DNA of 64,000 bases from Diogma glabrata (GCA_963693315.1 OY856186.1:135828943-135892942); one strand, 5' to 3'; positions 1 to 12,861 are shown, counted from the first letter of the stretch. The notes: generated from the sequence alone by a model not told the origin. Numbers and translations are program-made.

Positions 1-719
1 CTGAACTCTTTTTAAATTTATTTTCGGTTACTTTCGATATTTTCTGGGTGCTTCGCAATATTAACCCTACAGACTGTTCAGCCCTCGGAACTATGCTTTT
101 ACTGGTTTGGAAAAATTTCTGACTGCATGTTTTTAAGCATATACATGATTTTTCTATTATATCGAGTATCTCATAAACTACAAACCTTATGGGTCTGACT
201 GAAATTTAAGATAAAATTAACCTGTCCACCCAAAATGGCGTAGTTATTAATAAATAAAGTTGTTTTTGTTTGTTTTGCAGGGATGCGATGTAAGGCTATA
301 AAAAATATACATTTTTACCGAGCCCATTAGCGTATCAAATAAAAAGGCGGCTCAGGATTTTTACATTTATTTTTGAAATTTACACCGCGCATTTTTTGTA
401 TAATTTTGATTAATAGCAGTCCTTCCATGGTGTTTTTCGCTTCGTTCCGAACCTGATTGACTGAAAAACTTAGAGTTCGGAATGATAGAAAAATTAAAAA
501 GCTTACAATGAAAAATACAATGATGTCTCAAGTAAGAATTTATGAATGGGTAAAACCAACATTCATGACACAGTTTAGAGAAGTTTCATTTGAAAGAGCT
601 TTTAATTTAAGTAACATCGCAATTTTTTATATAATTTTCAGACAGATTTGTCATATTTTTAAACAGCCCTAACTCAATCTTATACATTTTTAAAAAGGTT
701 TTTAACTATAGCTGACTAT
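1..719. other. AT-rich DNA without a recognisable gene
   Basis: No coding region is supported here; the short open frames have no recognisable motif. The stretch around 130-260, with a sequence like ATATCGAGTATCTCA and then AAAATGGCG, resembles in reverse orientation the stretch at about 12740-12835, so it is probably an old dispersed repeat. Confidence 0.5.
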
Positions 720-862
720 GGTGTTTTAGAATTTGATATTTGTTGTGTTTAAAATGAAATAAACAATTAAAAACGCATGTCTTGATAATCGGCCGATTAA
801 TCGGACAAAAAGACCGATACCGATTAATCGGCAAAATGGCCGATTTGGTCATAGTCATAGTG
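720..862. mobile_element. Relic of a hAT-type element with CCGATTAATCGG arrays
   Basis: Between about 785 and 850 the palindrome CCGATTAATCGG and its partial forms (GGCCGATTAATCGG, ACCGATACCGATT) recur. The sequence just before it (AAAACGCAT, then GATAATCGGC) also precedes the same array at 40060-40090. At 40159 that second copy ends in a hAT-like terminus. This copy has lost its terminus, so it is a truncated member of the same family. The class assignment is inferred from the better copy. Confidence 0.45.
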
Positions 863-1139
863 CTTTATGCCAACATGTTCATGAGTCAGGTCACCATCCA
901 AACTGGGACGACACTATGATTTTAAAAAGGGGAAAAAACAAAAATAAATTATTGGTTATAGAAATGATTTGCATCAAAAGAGACAGTAATACGTTGAATT
1001 TTCAAACTGATAGCTGTTACTTATCGAAAGGGTATAATTTTGTGTATATAAACAAAAACAGCTGACCATACGTTGTTGTGTGATTTGAATATTTATTTAA
1101 ATTTTAATTTTAGTCTTACGTTTAATTACTTCGTTTTTG

Positions 1140-2625
1140 AGAAAACCTAAGTATTGCATTCATGAGCCAAAAGTGGAATTCTTATCCCCACTTTTTTTTG
1201 CATTTCTCGACGTTTTAGAACCCACTGATTCTACCTACTGATCTTCGTCCGCTGGACGGATTTCAAATTTTTTTTCTAAAAATAGGTTTACTCAATAGAA
1301 AGAGCCGAAAGGACGATGTGTTCGATAACTGTACCGAAAGTGTGTCAAAAAAATCGTCAAGTGTGTCAAAACAAGGAAATTTGCATATTTTTTGCTTAAA
1401 AAACTTTAATTTTAAATTAAAACTAGATTACTGCATTATAAGTTTGTCAAAAAATGTTGTCAAGTGTGTCAAAAGAAAGATTTTGATTTATTTTTTTACC
1501 CAATTTTTTGGAAAAAATAAAATTAATTATTTGTATGTCATGAAATTTTATTATTACTATAGAGAAAGAATTATGTCATTATAAGTTTGTCAAAGAAATA
1601 ATGTCAAGTGTGTCAAAAGAATGATTTTCATTTATTTTTTTTAGAAAATAATAAATTTATTTATTTGGATGAAACGTGATGATCATGATATTATTATTAT
1701 TGAGAATTTTATTGCATTATAAGTTTGTTGAAAAATATTGTCAAGTATGTCAAAAAAATGATTTCATTTATTTTTTTAGCCAATTTTTTGGAAAAAAAAA
1801 ATTTAGCTGTTTGTATGACGTAAATGTGACATGGAAATTTTTGAATTTGTTATAGTTTTTGAAATATTTTTGGAATTTTTAAAAATTTTAAATTTTTGAT
1901 TTTATTATAATTTTTGGAATTTTGGAAAAAGTTTCAATATTTGATATTGTTATAATTTTTGCAATATTTTTAGAATTTTGGAAAAAGTTTGAATTTTTGA
2001 ATTTTTAAGAATTTTGGGAATATTATTAGAATTTAAAAAAAGTTTAAATATTTGATTTTATTCTAATTTTTGGAATATTTTTGGAATTTTGAAAAAAGTT
2101 TCAATTTTTGATATTGTTATAATTTTTGCAATATTTTCAGAATTTTTGAAAAAAGTTTAATCTTTGATTTTGTAATAATTTTTGGAATATTTTTAGAATT
2201 TTGAAAAGTTTGATTTTATTTAATTTTTACAATATTTTTGGAATTTTGAAAGTAATATGAATATGTGATTTTGTAATATTTTCTCGAAACGCTAAATGGA
2301 GACGTTTTTGAGTAGTTTGCTGATTGTATTATCTTTTTACTAAATTATGTTAATTTGTGATCTGTTATGATTTTCCGGCAACGTATTGATGTTCTGTGTT
2401 AGTTTTGTAATAAATTTGTAAACAGATATAAAAAAATAAATGTACTTTAACAAAGAGTTATGTTTGATATACATCGCTGCATAAAACTAAAAACAATGTC
2501 CTCATAAAAGTTTTATGCCGAAAACTATATCAAAATCCTTAACCAAAACCGAAGTCTTGATATCTCAGAGCTTGAGATTTTAACCCCTCCATATTTTACA
2601 ATTGTAATGTTCTCTGGTTTAAGTT
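1140..2625 (+). repeat. Dispersed repeat family A, copy A1
   Basis: One of four copies of a non-coding repeat; the others are at 10195-12095 (inverted), 52140-53815 and, partial, 47820-48325. The order is a 5' part with ATTCATGAGCCAAAAGTG, a GGACGGATTT block, sub-repeats containing GTCAAGTGTGTCAAAA, a minisatellite core built on variants of GAATTTTTGGAATATTTTTAG (about 1840-2280), and a unique 3' part ending in CCCCTCCATATTTT. The short open frame at 1318-1584 is a translation of this repeat and not a gene. The element's class is unknown. Confidence 0.75.
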
Positions 2626-3862
2626 TTTTAACAATTTTTTTTTAATTCTGTTATCTTTGATGTATCATATTGTTTGTTGTTCTAACGAAATTGCAATAGT
2701 AAGATAAAAGTAAATTTTTTTAAATATTTATATCTTCAAATAATTTTTAAAATGTAAGTGTTTGTTGTGAATTGGATGGTCAGATTGGATGGTAGATTGG
2801 ATGGTCAGGTTGGATTGATTAAAAGTTTTGTTAAAAAATTTTTGTTTGGTTTGGAATGACACCACTAATTTGCGATTTTAGCATGCTCTTAATTCTTAAA
2901 AGGGCAAAATGATGGATGATACAGTTTGATTTATAAAAATCACAAGAACAGACGTACCATTAATCAATCAAATAAAATTCTTTTGCAGATCCACTACATT
3001 GTGCCACTATTTTAACAAAGTTTACTTTGCATCATACTTACTCAAAACAGTTTTGATTTTGACCGTATTCGTTAAGTTCAATAGAGAACTATTTACTTAT
3101 TCTTCAGTTCCGAAACCAACATCCTTGTGCAACAGTTGTCAACTGTATCCAAAATTGCTCTCCTAATCAATCATATTAACAAATCATGTTTTAAAATTAA
3201 TTACATTAAATTAAACGTCAATTATACTAATAATAATTCGATCCATCATATTTATTTTGATTGTTGAGTTCGTTAAATTAATCCATTACGAAAGATCTGA
3301 TACAATTTTGTCGACAACGAAAGTTTCTGGGTAATTTTGTCTTTGTTTTATGGTATTATTTCAATAGTTTCTTACTATCAATTTTTAAGCAATAACGCAC
3401 TTGATTGTCTTCGTTATACAATTAAGAGTTAAGACCTAACAAAGCAGTTAACCTTGAAAATTTAAGATATTAAATATTTAAGATATAAAGTTTGTACCAA
3501 GCAAATTAATAAAACTTAAAGCGAAAGCATGTGGAATCGACTTGAATCACAAGAAGAGTTTGTTATTTTAATTTTGTTTAATGTTATGTTATTGTAACAT
3601 GACTGTACTTACATAATATATTATAAAGAAAAAAATTTAATCAGCTTTCCATTGAACTTATTATGGCGACTCGGCAGGTGAATGTTTAGTTTTAACCCAG
3701 AAAATATTGTTGAAAATAATGAAGACGTAAGATGTACAAAATAATTTTTTAAATAATAACAAAAATTTGGTTGCCAAAGAAAAAAAACACTTAATAGAAC
3801 TAGAGTGAAGACATTTATTGTTTCTGCCTTTGGTATTTTGTATTCTTTATCAATTTTATTTA
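2626..3862. other. AT-rich DNA, no gene seen
   Basis: No coding motif was found. A short tandem stretch at 2770-2816 repeats GGATGGTCAG/GGATTGGATGG variants. Nothing else in the interval could be supported. Confidence 0.4.
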
Positions 3863-6800
3863 ACTAACACTAAGTTTACACCATGATAGAATAATAGCAA
3901 ATAGCTAATAAACTGTTACGGTGTAAACGAATAGAATAATACATTTTTACTATGACAGATAGTTATTTGATATTTTGCTTTTGAGCAATAGTTTTATAGT
4001 AGTTTGATAGATTCAAAATATTCAAAAAAATTGTAAACGTCAAAACGTAAAATGTAAAAGACAATTTCATTCGATTGTAAAAAATGTGCAACATCAAAAT
4101 CACTCAAAATTTAGTTTTAATTTTAAATAAATATTAGTATGCATACATACATACATACATATTATTCCTTCACCACAATTTTAAATTGTGTGAAGTAATG
4201 CAATCTATCGAGAAAAAAAAAATCTTGCATAACCCAAATTTTGTTTTGTCTTTTGTTTTGGATCATTCTCTATCTAAATAGCCAATAAAAATTTTGGTAT
4301 ACGTCTGTGTTTGGGTGGGAGAGTGGGTGGGTTGGGTTGACCTTTCTGCATAGGATCTTGATGAAACTTTGGTAAATGATCCAGGAGATCCAATCAGGAT
4401 TCCAGGAAAATGGAAGATCTGGATTCATTTGAAATTTGGACAAAATGGCGGGGGTCTCCTGAACACCTCTAAGTTTAAATCTTCAATTACTTCTAATCCC
4501 GGCTTATGATCTTATGGAAACTTGGTATATAAGGTTTTAGTACTGTTTTCAATATTTCTGCATACCAACTTCCGGTTTGTCACTTCCAGTTAAAAATTTT
4601 TTTTTTCAAGTGTTTATCCCTACTGTAGCCTACAATTACCAATTGATTTTCATGAAATGTTGGTAAAAGCTTTCAAGTAACATGAGAAAATTTTTTCAGC
4701 TTTTGGATTACATTGGATAAAGGGTTGGGGGTCCACCATACAACAGGTGGTTTTCTATATTTTTTTTTTATTAATTAGTTAGACATGTTTAGCACACTAA
4801 ATATGAAATATTCATTATTTAGACTCTTTGAATATCCGAAGATACCATGTCAACTATAACGGATTAGAAACTGATTAGTTTTTGAGCGATAGTGAACAAA
4901 GTGGTGGGGGTGTCCATACACCTGTTTTTTGAAAGCTCAATAGCATCTGTACCTGATGATCGAATCGGACGACACTTGGTACATAAGCATTTAGTACGGT
5001 TAACAACAGTTCTGCATCCCAACTTCCGGTTTTTTACTTCCGGTGAAAATTTTTTTTTTGGTAATTTTTTGAAGTTTTTTCAGTGTCTTTATGCTCACTA
5101 CAGCCTACAAAAATGAAGTGATTATGATGAAACTTATGGAAAAGGTTTCAATTAGTGTGAGAAGATAATTATCATCTCTTGGGACACATTGATCGAAGTG
5201 GCGGGGGTCTACTATACAACTGCTGACTTTTTACACTTTGTTTTTAAAGTTTGTTGGGAGCATACAGATTTCATCCATTAATCTATTTTAATAGCACTTT
5301 GAAAAAAGAGACTTAAATGACAAAAAACTGATAAATTTTTGGACAATATTGGGATAAGTGGTGGGGGGCCTCCCTAACACCTGTTTACTGTGTCACAATT
5401 TTTTCAATGTTTGTTGGGAGCATACAACATTCGTTCGTGAATGAATTGTGATGAAACTTTGGAAAAAGATGCAAATATGTATGGCAAGAAACTGGTTAGT
5501 TTTTGAGCGCTAGTGATCAAAGTGGTGGTGGTGTCCGGAGCACCTATTTTTTTTGAAAGCTCAATAACATCTGTACCTGATAATCGAATTAGGTGAAGCT
5601 TAGTACATAAGCATTTAGTACGGTTCACAACAATTCTGCATCCCAACTTCCCGTTTTTAACTTCCGACAAAAATTTTTTTTATAATTTTTTCAAGTTTTT
5701 TCAGTGTCTTTATGCACACTACAGTCTAAAATAATGAAGTGATTATGATGAAACTTATGAAAAAGGTTACAATTAGTGTGAAAAGAAAATTATTATCTTT
5801 TGGGACACATTGATCAAAGTGGCGCGGGGTCTACCATACAACTGCTGACTTTTCACACTTTGTTTTTAAAGTTTGTTGGGAGCATACAGACTTCATTCAT
5901 TAATCTATTGAAATGACACTTTGAAAAAAGATGGAGACTTAAAACAGATTAGTTTTTGGACAATATTGGGATAAGTGGTGTAGCCCTCCCTAGCACATGT
6001 TTACTGTGTCACAATTTTTTCAATGTTTGTTGGGAGCATACAACATTCGTTCGTGAATGAATTTTGATGACACTTTGGAAAAAGATGCAAATATGTATGG
6101 CAAGTAACTGATTAGTTTTTGAGCGATAATGAACAAAGTGGTGGAGGGGGTCCTATACAACTGTTTTTTGAAAGCTGAATAACATCTGTACCTAATAAGC
6201 GAATTGGATGAAACTTGGTACATGAGCATTTAATACCGTTCGCACCAGTTCTGCTTCCCAACTTCCGGTTTTTCACTTCCGGTAAAAATTTTTATTTATA
6301 TTTTTTTTGAAGTTTTTCCAGTGTCTTTAATCTTTATGCTCACTACAGCCTACAATAATGAAGTGATTATAAAGAAACTTATGGAAAAGGTTTCAATTAG
6401 TGTGAGAAGATAATGATCATCTTTTGGGAAACATTGATCAAAGTGGCGGGGGGGTCTACTATATACAACTGCTGACTTTTCTCACTTTGTTCTTAAAGTT
6501 TTTTGGGAGCATACAGACTTCATTCATTATTCTATTTTAGTGACACTTTAAAAAAAGATGGCGACTTAAATGACAAAGAACTGCTTAGTTTTTGGACAAT
6601 ATTGAGATAAGTGGTGTGGAGCCTCCCAAACACCTGTTTACTGTGTCACAATTTTTTCAATGTTTGTTGGGAGCATACAACATTTGTTCGTGAATGAATT
6701 TTGATTACACTTTGGAAAAAGATGCCAATATTTATGGCAAGGAAGTGATTAGTTTCTGAGCGATAGTAAACAAAGTGATAGGGGTGTCCCGAGCACCTGT

Positions 6801-7340
6801 TTTTTTGAAAGCTCTATAACGTCTGTACCTGATAATCGAATTGGATGAAACTTGGTACATAACCATTTAGTACGGTTAACAACAGTTCTGCATCCCAACT
6901 TCCGGTTTGTCACTTCCGGTAAAAATTTTTTTTTCCTTTTTCTCGTACAACAGAATTTATGTTTGTCGGGATAATGCTGCTTTCTTTAATATTTTTATAA
7001 TTAGAACTTCGCGAAATCTATAACATTAGTTAGGGTTTAATTATAGTATTTGTTGGATATTAGTTCACTATATATCCAGAACACTATGTTTCCATAGTTG
7101 AGGTGACGTCAGCCTATGTATCAAATTCGCAATATTTTTTTGTTGAAATACTTTTCGATCGATTAGATTTTATATTCAAATTTTAAATACTGTAGCCGTA
7201 TTCTATCTGTCAATTTTATTCTGAGCGCTTATACCACAGAAAGAATAATGCTATTTTAATAATACTATATCCAATGTATCGATAGTTTAATAGCTAAAAA
7301 CAATTATTCTAGTAAACTATCGGTAGTATAAACTTAGTAG
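3863..7340. mobile_element. Possible inverted-repeat element enclosing the 620-bp array
   Basis: The sequence at about 3866-3975 (CTAAGTTTACACC, then GATAGAATAAT and AGCTAATAAACT) resembles the reverse complement of about 7195-7338 (CTAAGTTTATACTACCGATAG, then AGAATAATT and AGCTATTAAACTATC). These could be diverged terminal inverted repeats of an element of about 3.5 kb around the tandem array. The match is imperfect and I saw no clear target duplication, so the boundaries are inference. Confidence 0.3.
4169..6970 (+). repeat. Long repeat K with about four tandem units of 620 bp
   Basis: The element opens with an imperfect palindrome at 4169-4196 (CTTCACCACAATTTTAAATT and its complement). 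A unit then recurs that ends in the phrase AACTTCCGGTTTTTCACTTC followed by CGGTAAAAAT. The AACTTC anchor falls at 4567, 5021, 5645, 6260 and 6897, so the spacings are 454, 624, 615 and 637 bp. Inside each unit, shorter blocks beginning GTTTGTTGGGAGCATACA occur twice. A reverse-orientation copy at 50185-51030 has the same two ends with only about one unit, so the tandem expansion happened inside the element. No coding capacity is evident; class unknown. Confidence 0.75.
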
Positions 7341-7449
7341 AAATCAATTGGTTTTTAAAAAGTTTATTTTGTTTTTCCATTCAACAGTTGATGGCAAATG
7401 ACAAACATTTAGAATAATTAATTAACAAATCTGAACACACATATTTTAT

Positions 7450-9060
7450 AAAGTGAAAATAATAACCAACAAACCAAACAAAAAAAAGCCAAACTTTCAC
7501 TCCTCTTAATGGCGGTGATAGAAGTTTTCTTCTATAGATCTCTATCTCACATCTTTGCCAGATATTACGAGTGTCGATGTCAAAAAGTGTATAATATTGG
7601 AAATTCTGACCATTATCTAATCACATCAGTTATCAAAACTGATTTACTAAAACTAAAAGTTCCCAAACCCCGTAAAATATTTCACTTCTCAAAAATGGAA
7701 ACCAATGATCTACGAAGTTTTTTCAAAGGTTTCCCTTTTGATCGTCATTGTTTTTATACTGACGATGTAAATGTTTCTGCTCAAAACTTTATTGAAACCA
7801 TTCAATTCGGAAACAATAAATTCGTCCCCTTTTCAATATCGAAACCCCAACAAAAATATTTGTTTTCGATGACGGCCAAATTGGCTCTTAGAAACAGATT
7901 AAGTATTTAATATTTGGATGCATGGACAAAAATTGTGTTAGTCGATCCTAATATCTTAAAACCAACAGAATATCAAACAAGATACTCGAAAACGAAAAAG
8001 CAGAGATTAACAGAGCAAAATCGGCAAAACTTTTGACTGTGTCAATTTCTGACAAAAGTTTTTACAGTGCCATTAATTCTTTAAATTCTGGTACTAAGCT
8101 TCTATCTCCCCTATCATGATGGTGACTTAATCATTACGGACCCTGCAAGTGAAGCTACATTGTTCGCAGAACAGCCAATACGTTTTTAGAAACAAAAGAT
8201 CAACAACCGATCTATTGAACTATGTAGCGCATCTTTGGAATATCATACTTGATAAAGGTGGTAAACGTACGTTATCGCATTAGACAACTCAAAAGCATTT
8301 GATCGAATCTGGCATGACAATTTGATCACCAAACTCGTTGCGTACGGTTTTCATCCCGCAGTCGTAAATTGATTCAAAGTTTTCTGTCTAACCGATACAT
8401 TTCAGTATCTATAGATGGCTTTTCTTCTGGGTGTAAATTAATTAAATCTGGTGTATTTCAAGGCTCAGTTTTATCATCCACTCTATTTTTAATTTATATC
8501 AACGAACTATTGAAAATCACCAGTACTTAATCATATAAAAAGTTTTGCAGATGATAGTACACTGCACAAGTCATTCGTCCCCCTATATTCAAGGGGTAAA
8601 ATGCATGAACGAATAAATCCTGCCGGGAGAGACGCTGCCATAAATGTTAATGAGGACCTAAAAAAAGTCACCAATTGGGGTGTCAAAAATTTGGTCAATT
8701 TTAATTCCACCAAAATACAGCTATTGATTGTTTCCCATTCAAAGACCGAGCTCCCTAACGATATCTCAATTAGTATGTGTGACGAACAAATAGACGATTG
8801 TGAAAGAATTCTTTATTGGGAGACCCAATGTCCAATGAATTACTCTGGAACGATAATATAATGGCGATGTCAATGAGCTCGTCTAGAAAACTCGGCCTCC
8901 TCAATAGATGTAAAAATATTTTACTCCGGATCAATTACTTCACATTTGTTAGTCCTATATTCGTCCTTGTCGAATCTTCTTCGAATAAAAATTATAGCCA
9001 GCAGGCTGCAGTTAATGATGCTCAGTGATTTAGGCAGTTGCCGGAAATCGGCAGACAGTA
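7450..9060 (+). pseudogene. Non-LTR retrotransposon relic L1 (EEP end, RT, linker)
   Basis: Degraded LINE polyprotein on the plus strand. At about 7590-7630 the translation reads NIGNSDHYLITSVI, the SDH motif at the end of an EEP-type endonuclease. It is followed by a linker with NKFVPFSISKPQQ. The reverse transcriptase is seen as ALDNSKAFDRIWHDNLI (about 8273), FLSNRYISVSIDGFSSG, GVFQGSVLSSTLFLIYIN, and SFADDSTLHKSF (8541-8575), the last holding the FADD variant of the catalytic YxDD box. Downstream RT/thumb sequence continues to about 8960 (NVNEDLKKVTNWGVKNLVNF, LLWNDNIMAMSMSSSRKLGL). Reading-frame changes near 7910, 8350-8420, 8530 and 8815 make it inactive. It belongs to the Jockey/CR1-like group of insect LINEs by general appearance only. 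Related pieces occur at 41290-43530 and 61073-62215. Confidence 0.85.
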
Positions 9061-9107
9061 GGCATATTGAATTCTTTGAAAGTTGGGCATTGAAAAGTCA
9101 TTATCAG

Positions 9108-9284
9108 TGGCAAGATGTTGTAACATCACTTTTGACGATTCTATCGTATTTTACGCTAATCGGTATGCTGTAACACAAAACGACTGCCGATTATCGTATT
9201 TACGACAATCGTTTTGTGTTACAGCATACCGATTAGCGTAAAATACGATAGAATCGTTAAAAGTGATTTTACAACATCTTGCCA
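9108..9284. repeat. 177-bp near-perfect palindrome
   Basis: The arms at 9108-9182 and 9210-9284 are 75 nt each and complementary at 73 positions; I see one C/A and one G/A difference. The 27-nt centre is itself nearly self-complementary (ATTATCGTA against TACGACAAT), so the fold runs almost to the middle. Weaker symmetry may extend outward past TGGCAAG/CTTGCCA. A transcript from either strand would form a long hairpin. It lies just downstream of the L1 relic. It could be a fold-back transposon or a hairpin-RNA locus; the sequence alone does not decide. Confidence 0.9.
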
Positions 9285-10194
9285 CAGTAGTAATTTCTCA
9301 AGGACGCTGATAATTCGAAATAATTCTTTGCGAAAATTTCGAAAGCAAGTTGATTGATTATAATACGAGGCCGTAGACCGAGGGCAATTATTAATGCCAC
9401 GTGCTTGAAGAATTTTCTAAAAAATTATGAGAATTTATCACCGGTCGAGAGGAATTCGTTTAGAAATTTTTTTGTCATTTGTGATTTCTTTATATTTTAT
9501 GCATTACGTGAATTTTGTTTTTATTCTGGCGTACTATAATCCATCGAGACGTCAAACAAAATTATTATTATCGAAAATTGAAAAAAAAAAAAAACAAACT
9601 ACCAAAAAATATTATAAATATGTATGTACAATCTTCATTATCGATACAATCTTTACTATGAAAATTATTTTGCAGGAAAAAAATTGGATTAGTCAAGAAA
9701 TATTGTTTTAAAATTTTTATTAATTTATAATATTATTAATTCATATTTCTGTAAAAAAAATAAAATATTCGTGATAATTTGTCGTGATATAAGTAAATTA
9801 TTATTATTTTATAATAATCTCTCATTATTTAATAATCTCCCAAACATTTTTCTCTAAAAGTATAAAGTCACAATATATATTTGTTAAAATACACACTATT
9901 GCAACTTTTACCTTTTATATTCAATAGGTCCGCAATAGCGAAAATAAGTCAAACTTAATCGGTTGTGCAGCGCAAAATTATTGATCACTCTAAATTTACC
10001 TCGGTTTTCAAAAATATCATCTTAAGCATCATTTAAATTTCTGTAATTTTTTTGTGAACATTTAATATTTGAAAGATTTTATTTCAGTTTATCTTTGTAC
10101 AAACTTTGTAAGGTGGCCTGGCCTGTAAGTTCTAGGCTAGAGCATTAATTATTAACAAACTTAATCAAAATTGAAAATATACTCAATCAATAGT
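9285..10194. other. AT-rich DNA, no gene seen
   Basis: No coding motif. At 9360-9385 a CG-richer phrase (ACGAGGCCGTAGACCGAGGG) stands out from the AT-rich background and resembles the loops of the fold-backs described below, but I saw no arms around it. Confidence 0.4.
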
Positions 10195-12095
10195 TAGAGA
10201 AAGCATTATCGAAAAATATGGAGGGGCTGAAATCTCACAGCTCTGAGATATCAAGACTTCGGTCTGGGTTAAGGATTTTGATATAGTTTTCGGCAAAAAA
10301 CTTTTATGAGGACATGGTTTTTAGTTTTGGGCAGCGATGTATATCAAACATAACTCTTTGTTAAAGTACAAGTATTTTTTTAATCTCTGTTTAGAAATTT
10401 ATTACAAAACTAACACGAAACATCAATACGATGCCGGAAAATTATAAAAGATCATAAATTAACATAATTTAGTGAAAAGATGATACACTCAGCAAACTGC
10501 TCAAAAACCTCTCCATTTAGCGTTTCGAGAAAATATTACATAATCACAAATTCATTTTTCATTCAAAATTCCAAAAATATTATAAAAATAAATAAAATCA
10601 AACTTTTTTCAAAATTCTAAAAATATTCCAAAAATTATTACCAAAGATTAAACTTTTTTCAAAAATTCTGAAAATATTGCAAAAATTATACAAAATCAAA
10701 AATTGAAACTTTTTTCAAAATTCCAAAAATATTCCAAAAATTAGAATAAAATCAAATATTTAAACTTTTTCTAAATTCTAATAATATTCCAAAAATTCTT
10801 AAAAATTCAAAAATTCAAACTTTTTCCAAAACTCTAAAAATATTACAAAAATTATAACAATATCAAAAATTGAAACTTTTTCCAAAATTATAAAAATTAA
10901 AATAAAATCAAAAATTTAAAATTTTTCAAAATTCTAAAAATATTCCAAAAATTCTTACAAAATCAAATATTGAAACTTTTTCAAAATTCCAAAAATATTC
11001 CAAAACTATAACAAATTCAAAAATGTTTATGTCCAATTTCATTTTTAATTATATTTTCAGCAAACTATTCAAAAACCTTCAATTTAGCGATTCGAGAAAA
11101 TATTACAAAATCACAAATTCATATTTCTTTCAAAATTCCAAAAATATTGTAAAAATTATAATAAAATCAAACTTTTTTCAACATTCTAAAAATATTCCAA
11201 AAATTATTACAAAATCAAAAATTGAAACTTTTTTCAAAATTCCAAAAATATTCCAAAAATTCTTACAAAATCAAAAATTAAAACTTTTTCCAAAATTCTA
11301 AAAATATTGCAAAAATTATTACAAAATCAAAAATACAACCTTTTTTCAAAATTCCAAAAAAAATTTAAAAACTATAACATATTAAAAAATTTCCATGTCC
11401 AAATTCATTTTCAACTACATTTACGTCATAAAAACAGCTACATTTTTTCCCCAAAAAATTGGCTAAAAAAATCAATGAAATCATTTTTTGACACGCTTGA
11501 CATTATTTTTTTGACAAACTTATAATGCCATAATTCTCTATAATAATAATATATTTTCATGTTATACAAATTATTAAATTAATTTTTTTCCAAAAACTTG
11601 GGTAAAAAAATAAATAAAAATCTTTCTTTTGACACACTTGACAACATTTTTTTGACAAACTTATAATGCAGTAATCTAGATTTTGGTCTCACATACCAAT
11701 CCCTACCATCAAGATTTCTCCAAATTTAATGTTTCTACTCGTAATCACTTAAAATGATCGATTTTTAAGCAAAAAATATGCAAATTTCCATGTTTTGACA
11801 CACTTGACGATTTTTTTGACACACTTTCGGTACAGTTATCGAGCACATCGTCCTTTCGGCTCTTCCCATTGAGTAAACCTATTTTTAGAAAAAAAAAATT
11901 TTGAAATCCGTCCAGCGGTTTTCTAGATTTCGTCGGTTGTGACGGCCGGACGGACGGCCGACAGACAGACACACATTTTTTTTTTTTTTGCCTTTTTTAA
12001 ATCAGTATGTCCTAAAACGTCGAGAAATGCCAAAAAAAGTGGGGGTAAAAATTTCACTTTGAGCTCATGAATGTAATACTTAGGTCTTTCAGACC
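10195..12095 (-). repeat. Dispersed repeat family A, copy A2 (inverted)
   Basis: Reverse-oriented copy of family A. Read on the minus strand it starts with ACTTCGGTCTGAAAGACCTA (about 12105-12085), a short hairpin GGTCT-GAA-AGACC, and ends at ATATTTTTCG (10213). The minisatellite core (10560-11390) is longer than in the other copies because a block including TTTAGCG..TTCGAGAAAATATTAC has been duplicated (10490-10560 and 11055-11130). The open frames at 11023-11301 and 11307-11525 are repeat translations (FFKIPKIFQK and similar) and not genes. Confidence 0.75.
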
Positions 12096-12853
12096 GAAGT
12101 AAAACGCACTTTTTAGAAAAGCAATATTTCGAGCACTGTGGGATGTAAAATTATAAAAAAAATAGTAAGTTTTTTTAATAAAAAGTGTTATGTTCAACAT
12201 CTGTACAGTTATAGAACGGTGTAATTGAGGCAACCGCACTTAATATTTACGTGAAAATTAAATATACTTACATCACACAATTACAGATACTTCTATTTTA
12301 AAATTAAAAATTTATGATATAAGGCCAATGTAATTTTTTTCCATAGAAATAGTTATTAACTTTATTCAATTAAGTATATTGTTTGTTATATTGCATGTAA
12401 AACTTTATATTTTGAATCAACCTGGTTCTGTTGTCAGGAAAATGTTTGCCTGTAGTTGTTCGATATGAGATTGTAATTTTTTAAAATTATAATTCAGTGT
12501 AGAGTTGAAAAAGCTAGTTTCACCCCTTACCATTCCGATCCCCTCAAACACACAGAAGCATAGAATAGCATAATATTCCGCAATATTTTTGGCTACAAAT
12601 TCATCAAACTAACCTTTTTCTTGGAGATTTTCTGTAAATTTGTTTGAAAATCAAGTGTGGAACTAAAAGTTTAGACATATCTAAAGTTGTACTTTTTAAT
12701 TCTAAAATTGTGCAATGCAGCAAAATTATAACAAAAATGGTGATGCTATTCAAATTATTATTTATTTATGATGCCGCCATCTTATGTGGTCAGTTACAGA
12801 CTGTGAGATACTCGATATAATGAGAAATCATTTACTCTTAGGAATATCGTTCC
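12096..12853. other. AT-rich DNA with an old repeat fragment
   Basis: No gene is seen. The part at 12740-12835 is similar, in reverse, to 130-260. The hAT-type element below is inserted a few bases further on. Confidence 0.4.
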
Positions 12854-12861
12854 ATTAAAAA

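Noticed and set aside
1140..2625. Helitron assignment for family A
   Set aside because: Terminal hairpins are suggestive, but the TC start, CTRR end and AT target site could not be shown, so I left the class open.
3905..3960. Possible telomere-like or satellite DNA near the window start
   Set aside because: No short tandem telomeric unit is present; the phrases are part of diverged inverted repeats.
4138..4160. CATA/TACA microsatellite
   Set aside because: Ordinary short microsatellite of about five units; no further interest.
11023..11525. Two open frames of 92 and 72 codons with repeated KIPKIFQKF-type peptides
   Set aside because: They translate the minisatellite core of repeat A2 and appear with other stops in the other copies.
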